Notes under the pieces: generated by a model
Seen by the model: only the letters and a program-made list of their open reading frames with translations
Told to the model about the DNA's origin: nothing
Databases searched by the model: none
Shown: piece after piece, positions 26,640 through 34,580 of the stretch
Layout of the letters: every line of letters starts with the position of its first letter
Position numbering within the stretch: the stretch's first letter is position 1
Assembly (NCBI RefSeq): GCF_945605565.1
Contig: NZ_OX216966.1
Span: 1,919,501-1,983,500 of the forward strand
Direction of reading: 5' to 3'
DNA from: Paenibacillus dendritiformis
GTDB lineage: Bacteria; Bacillota; Bacilli; Paenibacillales; Paenibacillaceae
Length of the DNA stretch: 64,000 nucleotides
Position numbers and translations under genes: made by a program

Positions 26640-27236
26640 ATGCAAGAACAGGCAAGTGAAAAGAAAGGATTGCGATTCCAGGACATTCTCATTACCGTCA
26701 TGATCGGGGTCGTTTTCGGCGTTATCTTCAAGCTGTGGGATAGCGTGTACAGTATCGTGAAGCCGCTGTTCCCGCAGGCGGGGCAATTGACTTACGGCAT
26801 GTGGTTCATGGCCGGGCCGTTCGCCTACTTGCTCATCCGGAAGCCGGGCGTCGCGCTCATTGCCAGTCTGGCCGCAGCCAATCTGTCGGCCCTGCTCGGG
26901 TCGGGATGGGGGCTGGAGACGATCATGTACGGATTCGTCCAAGGCTTGGCGGCCGAGCTCGTCTTCGCCTTGGCGCGTTATCGCCGGGGAGGATTAGCGA
27001 TTGCCGGAGCGGCCGGAATCATGTCGGCTGCCGGCTCGTTCCTCCTCGATCTCGGATACGGCTATGCCAATTACGAGACATGGGTGCTTGTGCTGAAATA
27101 CGGACTGCGCGTCATCAGCGCCTTCACGTTCGCCGGCATCTTCGCTTACTTCCTGATGCGCGCGCTGGAGGCGACCGGGGTGACCAAGTCGATCCGGCCG
27201 GTCGCGAAGGAAGAATACGCGGCTCTGGACCGGTAA
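26640..27236 (+). CDS. ykoE: YkoE, substrate-binding (S) component of a thiamine-precursor ECF-type transporter
   Basis: The 198-residue product has five to six membrane segments and the YkoE pattern: ILITVMIGVVFGVIFKLWD, YGMWFMAGPFAYLLIRKPG and GSGWGLETIMYGFVQGLAAE. It captures a thiamine precursor (hydroxymethylpyrimidine type) for import, powered by YkoD and YkoC. I start at the ATG at 26640 after GGGAGAGGG. It lies directly behind the TPP riboswitch, confirming the assignment. Confidence 0.92.
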   Translation: MQEQASEKKGLRFQDILITVMIGVVFGVIFKLWDSVYSIVKPLFPQAGQLTYGMWFMAGPFAYLLIRKPGVALIASLAAANLSALLGSGWGLETIMYGFVQGLAAELVFALARYRRGGLAIAGAAGIMSAAGSFLLDLGYGYANYETWVLVLKYGLRVISAFTFAGIFAYFLMRALEATGVTKSIRPVAKEEYAALDR

Positions 27237-27288
27237 ACGCGCAGGACACCGGCTGGCGGTCAGGCCCGCCGGCCGGTTATCATGGCAC

Positions 27289-28842
27289 ATGAACGATGGG
27301 GTGTTGGGATTGACACAAGAACAAGCGGCCTCAACCGCGGCCGCGATTACAAATCTGAGATTGAAATTCCCGGGAGAGGCGTCCTTGCTGTTCAAGGACC
27401 TCTCCTTCTCCATTGCGGCGGGGGAGAAGGTGCTGCTGCTCGGACCGAGCGGCTGCGGCAAATCGACGCTGCTGCAAGTGCTGAGCGGCATTATTCCGGG
27501 CTCGGTGGAAGTCCCGCTCAAATATGAGCGGAGGCAGCTCCCGGATAGCTGGGCCTTCGTATTCCAGGATCCGGATACCCAATTCTGCATGCCGTACGTC
27601 GATGAAGAGTTGGCATTCGTCCTGGAGAATCTGTCGGTGCCACGGGAGCAGATGGAGCCGCGCATAATAAGCATATTGGAGCGGGTCGGGTTGCGGCTGG
27701 ATGATCTGCATACGCCGATTGCGGCGCTGTCGCAAGGCATGAAGCAGCGGCTCGCGCTCGCCTCCGTCCTGCTGCTGGAGCCGGAGGTGCTGTTCCTGGA
27801 CGAACCTTCGGCTCTGCTCGATCCGGAAGGGACGAAGCAAATCTGGGATACCGTGAAGGACATCGCGGGCTCCCATACGCTGCTGATCGTGGAGCATAAG
27901 CTGGATCTGGTCGCCGATATCGTCGATCGTGTCGTGCTGTTCGACGGCGAGGGCCGCATGATGGCAGATGGCGAGCCGGGCGCTATTTTCACGATGCACA
28001 AGGAAAAGCTGATCGAATACGGCATCTGGTATCCGGACGTGTGGCGGGATCATGTGAAGTCGGAGGCGTACCGCGCCATCGCGAGCGCCAAGCGGCGGCA
28101 GCGCCAGTCCGAAGCGGCGTCCGCACTTCGGGCGGAGCCAATCATCGCCTTGCGGGGGTTCTCCGGCTACCGGGGAGAAGCCGAGGCCATCGCCGTCGAG
28201 GCCGCCGATGTCTATCCGGCCGAATGGATAGCGGTCACGGGCCCGAACGGGGCGGGCAAGAGCACGCTGCTGCTGTCCCTGATGCGGCTGCTTCGCGCCA
28301 GCGGCTCCTATGTTATCGGGGGACGTCCGGTCCCGGAGCCGAAGAAGCGCGGCTGGTTCCGGCAGGCCCGGCCGGAGCCGCCAGAGGAGCTGGCCTTCGT
28401 CTTCCAGAACCCGGAGATGCAGTTCCTGACCGATTCCGTCTACGAGGAACTGGCTTACGGCTTGCGGCTGGCGGAATGGTCTGACGCGGAGATCGAGCGG
28501 CAGGTGACGGCCTTGATGGCTGCCTTCGATCTCGATATGGGAGCCGGCCGGCATCCGTATCATCTCTCGCTGGGGCAGAAGCGCCGCCTCAGCGTGGCCA
28601 CCGCCGTCGTGCGGGAGCATCCGGTGCTGCTGCTTGACGAGCCGACGTTCGGCCAAGACGCGCGGAACACGTTCGCGATCCTCGACAAGCTGGAGCGTCT
28701 GCGGGCGGCGGGGACGGCCATCGTGATGGTGACGCACGATCTGAATATCGTCCGCCACTATGCCGATCGCGTGTGGCAGGTCGAACGGGGCAGGCTTACG
28801 GTGCTGGACACGATCGGGGAACGGGAGGCGCAGCTTACATGA
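27289..28842 (+). CDS. ykoD: YkoD, double ATPase of the thiamine-precursor transporter
   Basis: The 517-residue product contains two ABC ATPase domains. The first (about 20-250) has GPSGCGKSTL, LSQGMKQRL and VLFLDEPSALLD. The second (about 285-510) has GPNGAGKSTL, LSLGQKRRL and VLLLDEPTFGQD. It energises the ykoE/ykoC transporter from the cytoplasmic face. The ATG at 27289 has no clear ribosome site, so a start a few codons later (GTG or TTG near 27301-27309) is possible. Its stop overlaps the ykoC start as ATGA. Confidence 0.92.
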   Translation: MNDGVLGLTQEQAASTAAAITNLRLKFPGEASLLFKDLSFSIAAGEKVLLLGPSGCGKSTLLQVLSGIIPGSVEVPLKYERRQLPDSWAFVFQDPDTQFCMPYVDEELAFVLENLSVPREQMEPRIISILERVGLRLDDLHTPIAALSQGMKQRLALASVLLLEPEVLFLDEPSALLDPEGTKQIWDTVKDIAGSHTLLIVEHKLDLVADIVDRVVLFDGEGRMMADGEPGAIFTMHKEKLIEYGIWYPDVWRDHVKSEAYRAIASAKRRQRQSEAASALRAEPIIALRGFSGYRGEAEAIAVEAADVYPAEWIAVTGPNGAGKSTLLLSLMRLLRASGSYVIGGRPVPEPKKRGWFRQARPEPPEELAFVFQNPEMQFLTDSVYEELAYGLRLAEWSDAEIERQVTALMAAFDLDMGAGRHPYHLSLGQKRRLSVATAVVREHPVLLLDEPTFGQDARNTFAILDKLERLRAAGTAIVMVTHDLNIVRHYADRVWQVERGRLTVLDTIGEREAQLT

Positions 28843-29630
28843 ATCTACTGGCTCCGCAGCACGAGACCTGGCTGCATCGCGTCAATCCGGCCTATAAGCT
28901 GTTCATCTTCGTGCTGCTGCTTCTTATCACCTTGTTGAACAGGCAATTCGACTTCGCCTTGAATCAGTTGATCGCCTATACGCTGCTGCTGTTCCTGTTC
29001 AGCGGCCATTCCCGGAAGAAGGTGCTGCTGATTACGCTGCCGTTCCTGTTCTTGTTCATCTCATCCGCTTCGACGATGATTTTGTTCGGCAAAGGCGAGC
29101 ATATCTGGTGGTCGTGGGGGCTGATTCGCATCTCCGAGGAGAGCTTCTACCGCGGTCTGCTGCTGGGCTGCAAGACGCTGACCTTCGGCATGCTTGGGCT
29201 GGCCTTCGCCTCGACGACGAAGCCGATTCAGCTCTTCTACGCCTTGATGCAGCAGTTCCGGCTTCCCGCCAAATACGCCTACAGCTTCATCGCCTCGATT
29301 CGGATGCTTCCGGCGGTCTGGGACGACATCCGCACGCGCTCCGATGCGCTGACCGTGCGGGGCGTGCGCTATGCCAAGGGAATCAAGGGCATGTACGAGC
29401 GGCTGCGGAACTACGCGCTGCCGCTGCTGGCGCAGAGCATCCGCCGGGCCCAGCGCGTCGCCGTCGCCATGGAAGCGAAGCGGTTCCAGATGGGAAGGTC
29501 GCGCACATATTATTATGCGACGCGGTATACCCGTTCCGACATCGGCTTCACGCTCGCGATGCTCGGACTGGTGGCGGCAGCGTATTATATGGCGATTCGG
29601 CTGCCGCTTGTCGGGTGGGGGCTGGGCTGA
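28839..29630 (+). CDS. ykoC: YkoC, transmembrane (T) component of the thiamine-precursor transporter
   Basis: The 263-residue product has about five to six membrane segments and the coupling-helix pattern of T components (VAMEAKRFQMG near the end, preceded by RRAQRVAVAM). The start ATG overlaps the ykoD stop by four bases (ATGA), with GGGAGGCG upstream, so the genes are translationally coupled. The operon lacks ykoF. No obvious terminator follows before the convergent MFS gene. Confidence 0.9.
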   Translation: MNLLAPQHETWLHRVNPAYKLFIFVLLLLITLLNRQFDFALNQLIAYTLLLFLFSGHSRKKVLLITLPFLFLFISSASTMILFGKGEHIWWSWGLIRISEESFYRGLLLGCKTLTFGMLGLAFASTTKPIQLFYALMQQFRLPAKYAYSFIASIRMLPAVWDDIRTRSDALTVRGVRYAKGIKGMYERLRNYALPLLAQSIRRAQRVAVAMEAKRFQMGRSRTYYYATRYTRSDIGFTLAMLGLVAAAYYMAIRLPLVGWGLG

Positions 29631-29667
29631 GAGCAGGCCTCCCGCTCGCTGCCCATGCAGCTGCCAG

Positions 29668-30984
29668 CTATCCTTGGAGATCTGACTGCTGGCGTTCCAT
29701 CCGGAGGGATGGATTGCGGCCCGCGAAGAACCCTTCCTTCATCGCATCGGTGGCGGGCAAGCTCCGCGAGACGGTATCGACCGACCAGTAGAGCCCGACG
29801 GCCGCCACGGCCAATCCGCAGGAAGCGATGACTGCGGCGCTGGGCAGCAGCGTGCCGAGGCTGCCGCCGAGCAGGCTTCCGATCGGAGAAGCGATTCCGC
29901 TTAACCCGGAAGCCGCTGCGAAGACAACGCCCAATTGGCGCTGCGGCACTCCTTTTTGAATGACGGTGTTGATCAGGACATTGACGGCTCCGCCGGGAAA
30001 CCAAGCCAAGCCGTAGAGGAGAACGGTAAGCCATGCCCAGGGGCTGAATACGCTCAATGACCATAAGATTCCGCATGACAGATAGGCGATGGAATACAGG
30101 AAGCCTAGCCGAAGGCGCTCCAGCTTCAAATAAGGCGAGCATATGGCGCCGATCAGACTGCAGAGCGCTTGCGCCGTCAGCAGGATGCCATAAATGCCGG
30201 GGCCTCCAATCTGGCTGCTAAAAGCCGGCAGGAGACTGAAGGTCGCTCCGCCGGCGGCATTAATGGCGATGACCCCGAAGAGAAGCCGGGAGAGGGGCGT
30301 GCCCACCAGAAGCCGGATGCCTTCTCGCATGTCGGATATATATTTTTTCACTGGATGAGAGGCTGGCTCCGGCTCCGTGCGCAGATTTCTTTCATCGGTT
30401 GCGGAAGCCTCTTCGGATGGGGGAATCCGAATCTGCGCGAAGAGAAGGGCTCCAATGAAGAAGCCGACCGAATTCCAGAGATACAGCGAGATCGCTCCGA
30501 GCAGTACGATTAGCGCGCCTGACAATGCATTACAGGCGACTTCCATGCCCTGATAGGCAATCGAGAACAAGGAGTTGCCCTGGGTGAGATGCTTCTTCTC
30601 TACCAATCTGGGCAGTGCTGACAATTGCGCGGGATAGACCCACATATTGCATGCGGACAGTATCGGCGTAATGGTGAGCACCAGGCCAACGCTCAAAAAT
30701 CCGCCATACGCCGCCAGCGGAACGATGAGCAGCAAAATGCCCTGCAGGAGCTGGGTGTATACGAGAATGCTCCGAATAGGGAGACGGTCGATGATGGGCC
30801 CGGACAGAAGCTGAATCAGTCTGGGAATAAGGGACAAAAATCCCGCCAGCCCCGTATACAGCGTGGAGCCGCCCAAGTCATACACGAGCCACATCGCTGC
30901 GACGGCATAGAGGCTGTCTCCGATGTTCGTCAGGATGCGCCCCGCGAACATAAGCGTGAAATTCCGGTTTTGAAAAATGTCCAA
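29668..30984 (-). CDS. MFS exporter (macrolide-efflux/MFS_3-like)
   Basis: The 438-residue product has about 12 membrane segments, starting DIFQNRNFTLMFAGRILTNI as in Mef-type efflux proteins. An internal cytoplasmic loop near residues 190-215 is Glu/Pro-rich. It starts with TTG at 30984, with GGAGGGA 7 bases upstream. It lies 35 bp after an ArsR-type repressor on the same strand, a common regulator-pump operon. The substrate is unknown. Confidence 0.87.
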   Translation of the reverse strand: MDIFQNRNFTLMFAGRILTNIGDSLYAVAAMWLVYDLGGSTLYTGLAGFLSLIPRLIQLLSGPIIDRLPIRSILVYTQLLQGILLLIVPLAAYGGFLSVGLVLTITPILSACNMWVYPAQLSALPRLVEKKHLTQGNSLFSIAYQGMEVACNALSGALIVLLGAISLYLWNSVGFFIGALLFAQIRIPPSEEASATDERNLRTEPEPASHPVKKYISDMREGIRLLVGTPLSRLLFGVIAINAAGGATFSLLPAFSSQIGGPGIYGILLTAQALCSLIGAICSPYLKLERLRLGFLYSIAYLSCGILWSLSVFSPWAWLTVLLYGLAWFPGGAVNVLINTVIQKGVPQRQLGVVFAAASGLSGIASPIGSLLGGSLGTLLPSAAVIASCGLAVAAVGLYWSVDTVSRSLPATDAMKEGFFAGRNPSLRMERQQSDLQG

Positions 30985-31019
30985 TACAATCCCTCCACGT
31001 TATGGCACTCGGACGCCAA

Positions 31020-31517
31020 TCAAGACTTCTGCTCCGTTGACACCACTTTCACGCCAATCGCGAACTCCTGACTATTGTCTTCATGATTATCCGCCGTCTT
31101 CTGCACCCACTGTTCCAGAAAAGAACGGAACTCGGACACAAGCTCCTCCCGCTGAGCAGGCGATAGATACAAGCGGAGGCTGAGCAGGGTACGAGATACG
31201 TCATCCAGATCTTGCGCCAGCGCCGGGTCGTTGAATTGAGCGCCTTCCGAGCTGTACCATTTGGCTTTCGCCTTGTAGTACTTTTCGATAATTCCGCCCG
31301 CCGACTGGGTATCCACCAGATCGATCAGCCCGCCTTCATACAGCTTCTGGATATGGTAGTGAATGCTGCCGGGCGTCTGCTTCAGTTCATCGGCCACCTG
31401 CTTCGCTGTCTTGGGTTTGTCCTGAAGGGCGGCAATAATCTTGATTCGCTTGGCATTGCCAAGCAGCTTGGATTGTTCGACCGAAATCGGAAGAGAGGAC
31501 TGCGGTGTGAAGTCCAT
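31020..31517 (-). CDS. ArsR-family winged-helix repressor of the adjacent MFS pump
   Basis: The 165-residue product has a winged helix near residues 17-85 (LLGNAKRIKIIAALQDKPKT then AKQVADELKQTPGSIHYHIQ), matching the HTH_20/ArsR-like fold. The helical C-terminal region probably dimerises. No metal-binding Cys cluster is present, so a drug or other small molecule is a more likely signal. The ATG at 31517 follows AAGGAGG. Most likely it autoregulates and controls the pump encoded next in the operon. Confidence 0.87.
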   Translation of the reverse strand: MDFTPQSSLPISVEQSKLLGNAKRIKIIAALQDKPKTAKQVADELKQTPGSIHYHIQKLYEGGLIDLVDTQSAGGIIEKYYKAKAKWYSSEGAQFNDPALAQDLDDVSRTLLSLRLYLSPAQREELVSEFRSFLEQWVQKTADNHEDNSQEFAIGVKVVSTEQKS

Positions 31518-32075
31518 TGATAGGAACCTCCTTAATGAAATGGAATAGCCGAGCAACATATTTTGGGTAATCTAATTATTTAGTTCGTTCTAAAAAATTA
31601 GATCGATATGCAAATCATACTATCCTATGTGGCATGTTTTGTAAATACTGAAGTTTGCTTTGGAGGCAATCGATGCCTTTTAACGTATCAGTTCATTGCG
31701 TTATTGCATAGACTTGAAATAATTATGATCTCATGATATTTTGAGGTTTGATTATACAAATTAAGGGATTTATTCCTGCTGTTTTCTTGAAGAGAGGGAT
31801 GCGATGCCAAGTTTTATATTCCAAGCTCACAGAAAACGTTAAAGTACAGTGTTTAATTTCCGCTTACATCTCAAAATTTTTCTGACCTCAGAATGAGCCA
31901 ACGCCAAAATCAGATAGTAACATCTAAAAACTTCTAATTTCCTGTGTATTCACTCTCCAAGCCACTTCATGCTTCTGGGTTTAGAACATCTAAAACACTC
32001 TTCATAGCTTAAGACCGTGATAATATTTCGTCTCATTAAACAAACGATTTAAAATTAAAAAGGAGGTAGTTAGAA
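31518..32075. other. AT-rich intergenic region before the bacteriocin-like gene
   Basis: About 550 bp with no supported gene and a sharp drop in GC compared with the left flank. The low GC continues to about 33235, marking a probable acquired segment. I see no insertion-sequence ends or direct repeats. Confidence 0.45.
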
Positions 32076-32828
32076 GTGAAAAAATTTATGAAAATAACAA
32101 TTGGTATGTTACTAACTGTGTTTATGGTTAGTAATATCTATATTGGTGTGGATGCGTATGCAACTACAGGCTATGGTCTACCAAGCAAACATGAATTTTT
32201 GAATATGGTAAAAAATGATGCTCATTATATTCAATACAAAGATAAATTAATTACTGCTGTACCCAAAGTAGTGAATTACCTACGCGATGAAAATAATACA
32301 CCGTACGGGTATATTGCTCAGTTCGAATTTGAGTATGGGTATAAAGTAAATGAAACAATCCAATTAGCTTCGTTATTGACATTTATTTATGATGAAAAGA
32401 AAAAGGAAATTGAAACTGTGGTTATTGATTATAGTAAAGCGTATTCGGATGGGAAAATATATATAAGAGACAATATCGGAAATGTCCTCTATTCTTACGT
32501 ACTTAATGAAAATGATACTCTAAAAAAATACCTTTCCACACTTACTGAAGAAGTTGAGGAATTAAAAACAATGAAAGAAACAACTGGTTATGAATCTACC
32601 TTAGCAAATCGAATCTGTTGGACGTGTACAAAATATGAGAACCGCGGAGATGATTATGATAGTAAATGTTCTTTATTGATTGGAACAGCATGTTCATTCG
32701 GAGATAAAGTACCTATATATGGAAGAATTTTATGTGCTGGAGCCTTAATTGTAGGATGTTATATTCCACCATATAAGGTTTGTGTTGATGGATACTGGGG
32801 AGACATATGCCCCGAAACTGAACTGTAA
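32076..32828 (+). CDS. Secreted precursor with Cys-rich C-terminus, halocin-C8-like bacteriocin candidate
   Basis: The 250-residue product starts at GTG with AAGGAGG well placed. It has a signal peptide (residues 1-29, ending DAYA). Residues about 30-178 are charged with no Cys. The last 72 residues hold eight Cys (181, 184, 198, 206, 220, 228, 236, 245) around a Gly/Ala/Leu-rich hydrophobic stretch (RILCAGALIVGCYIPP). This layout, a long N-terminal part followed by a compact Cys-rich domain, is that of halocin C8 precursors, in which the tail is the toxin and the N-part gives immunity. I infer an antimicrobial peptide with four disulfides. The gene is AT-rich unlike its flanks, and a small membrane protein follows. 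Confidence 0.7.
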   Translation: MKKFMKITIGMLLTVFMVSNIYIGVDAYATTGYGLPSKHEFLNMVKNDAHYIQYKDKLITAVPKVVNYLRDENNTPYGYIAQFEFEYGYKVNETIQLASLLTFIYDEKKKEIETVVIDYSKAYSDGKIYIRDNIGNVLYSYVLNENDTLKKYLSTLTEEVEELKTMKETTGYESTLANRICWTCTKYENRGDDYDSKCSLLIGTACSFGDKVPIYGRILCAGALIVGCYIPPYKVCVDGYWGDICPETEL

Positions 32829-32840
32829 AAATAACGATTA

Positions 32841-32886
32841 AGAATAAGTAGAAACAGATGTATTTTTATCTGTTTCTACTTATTCT
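32841..32886 (+). terminator. Perfect 18-bp inverted repeat after the bacteriocin-like gene
   Basis: AGAATAAGTAGAAACAGA and TCTGTTTCTACTTATTCT are exactly complementary around a 10-base loop. It probably ends or attenuates transcription before the small membrane protein gene. There is no clean T-tract. Confidence 0.7.
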
Positions 32887-32955
32887 GTATAATCCACTTA
32901 TATGTATAAAGGAAGTGGGGATTTGATAAAAATCTTCTCAAAAAGGGAGAGCAAC

Positions 32956-33234
32956 ATGAATATTCGAGAAATGGTGCAGTCCATTGTTATCCACGGCTTT
33001 TTAGGTTATTTGTGGGTTCTTTTCATCACCCATATCGTAAACGTTGCGAATTCAATGGACTATATGATAGCACGTTCTCTTCTCATCCTGGCAGGTACAC
33101 TTTTGTTTTGGTGGATCGTTAACCGGATTACTCCATTTCACAGTTATAAATTTACGCACCCTGCCAAAATCGCAGGTATTATCTCCTTTGTCTTGGTTGT
33201 CTTGCTGCAAGTGTTCGGACTCACTATTGTATAA
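32956..33234 (+). CDS. Small three-helix membrane protein, possible immunity protein
   Basis: The 92-residue product has three hydrophobic segments (IVIHGFLGYLWVLFITHIV, ARSLLILAGTLLFWWIV, AGIISFVLVVLLQVFGLTIV). AAAAGGGAGAG lies before the ATG at 32956. It follows the bacteriocin-like gene after a hairpin and lies in the same AT-rich island. Small membrane proteins next to bacteriocin genes are commonly immunity factors; here that is only inferred from position and form. Sequence similarity to a known immunity family is not visible. Confidence 0.65.
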   Translation: MNIREMVQSIVIHGFLGYLWVLFITHIVNVANSMDYMIARSLLILAGTLLFWWIVNRITPFHSYKFTHPAKIAGIISFVLVVLLQVFGLTIV

Positions 33235-33250
33235 ACCGGCCGGAAAATCC

Positions 33251-34090
33251 TCAAAAAAAGAGACGATCGCACCAGATCGTCTCTTTGGCCGTCTTGGTGA
33301 TCATACTGCATCCCGATTTCGATGTCATCAATGGATGCCGTGCCGCGAGCTCCTGAATTTTGGCGATAATGAGCGCTTCATCGTCTCCCTGGAGCGGAAT
33401 GTCTTCCGTCGCATAGGCGGCCAGCTCCGGATGATGTCCGATCATGACCGCATGCCCGGCCGTCCGGAACATCGGGATATCATTCGCATCGTTGCCGAAG
33501 GCGATGTAGCGGCCTTCCTTGACGCCGAGGCGCTGGAGAGCGTTCCATTTATGAATATTCGGCGGGCTGAGATCGATGACGTCCTCGTGGCGGTGACGAT
33601 GCACGACGACCCCGAGGCGGGACAGCTTTTCCGCCAGACCTTCCATATCGCGAGCGGATAGAATTAGAATTTTTACTATCGTCTTCAGCTCTTCGAGGGC
33701 AATGCAGCGCGCCAGCCGGGACGGGTCGAGATTGTTCCGAATCGGATGGTCGTCCGGACCGGTATAAGCATAGTCCCAGTCGCTATCGATGAGGTAGGCG
33801 GCTTCATGCTCGGCGATAAGCGCAAGCAGTGTCGAAGCTTGCTCTGCCGTGAAGGCTTCGGTGTGCACGACCCGGCCTTCCTTGGCAATCATGGAGCCGT
33901 TCCCCCCGATAAGCGAACCGCCGTGAAGAGATTCAGGCAGCACAGGCAGCATATCCCGAATCGGGCGGGCGGAGGCGAAGATGACTTCATGGCCCGCTTG
34001 GCGCAAGCCCTCCAGACATTGCACAATCGGCTCCGTCAGCGGCTTCCCGCGGAAGCATATGGTACCATCCAAATCAAACACGAATTGCAA
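33251..34090 (-). CDS. HAD-superfamily sugar-phosphatase-like hydrolase (Cof type)
   Basis: The 279-residue product starts FVFDLDGTICFRGK, HAD motif I with the nucleophile Asp. Motif II is FASARPIRDM, motif III involves KWNALQRLGVK, and motif IV is AFGNDANDIPMF. The inserted C2 cap places it in the Cof group, which dephosphorylates sugar phosphates or nucleotides in the cytoplasm. It starts with TTG at 34090 after GAGGGG. The last residues lie within the terminator hairpin, so the tail was probably extended by loss of an earlier stop. Confidence 0.88.
   Translation of the reverse strand: MQFVFDLDGTICFRGKPLTEPIVQCLEGLRQAGHEVIFASARPIRDMLPVLPESLHGGSLIGGNGSMIAKEGRVVHTEAFTAEQASTLLALIAEHEAAYLIDSDWDYAYTGPDDHPIRNNLDPSRLARCIALEELKTIVKILILSARDMEGLAEKLSRLGVVVHRHRHEDVIDLSPPNIHKWNALQRLGVKEGRYIAFGNDANDIPMFRTAGHAVMIGHHPELAAYATEDIPLQGDDEALIIAKIQELAARHPLMTSKSGCSMITKTAKETIWCDRLFF
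33257..33286. terminator. Bidirectional terminator
   Basis: AAAGAGACGATC / GATCGTCTCTTT is a perfect stem with a 6-base loop. It overlaps the final codons of the HAD gene on the minus strand. Confidence 0.85.
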
Positions 34091-34580
34091 CAGGATCCCC
34101 TCATTTCCACAGATGTAAATCTAATATGATGATAGATGTAACATAACGTTTTCTTGAATTTCCCGCTTTCATCCAGTAGCATAATCATTATCGCAGAAAA
34201 GAGAGCTTCTCTCAATTCGTCGGCGACACGATGTGACGAGATTCTATCAATTACAACATTTTCTTCCTATTACGATAACTCCACAAGCTACAACCCGCAG
34301 CGTTCCCATCCATCTAGCGTTGCTTCCATAACGGCCGTTCCCCTCTGCATCTATCAGCGGCAAAGGGGGAGAATTCTCCTAGTCTGTTTCTATTCGTTCC
34401 TTAGTTTATATAGGTGTTTGGAGAAGTATCCCAGATTATACGGACAGACCGTAGAACGTTCGTTATTTGAATATAAGTAAATATTTGAAAATTTAAAGAA
34501 GGAATTGGCTCTCTTTTTGTAGAATTATTGCGAAATGGGGCAAATATGGCGAAACCAAGAGAAACGTGTAGGGGTGTGCG
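34091..34580. other. Intergenic region before the first sensor kinase
   Basis: About 490 bp, AT-rich, with no supported gene; the 108-codon + strand ORF has no ribosome site. Near its end AGGAATT is followed by CTTTTTGTAGAAT (34513-34525). TGTAGAA is one mismatch from the Spo0A box TGTCGAA. Confidence 0.45.
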
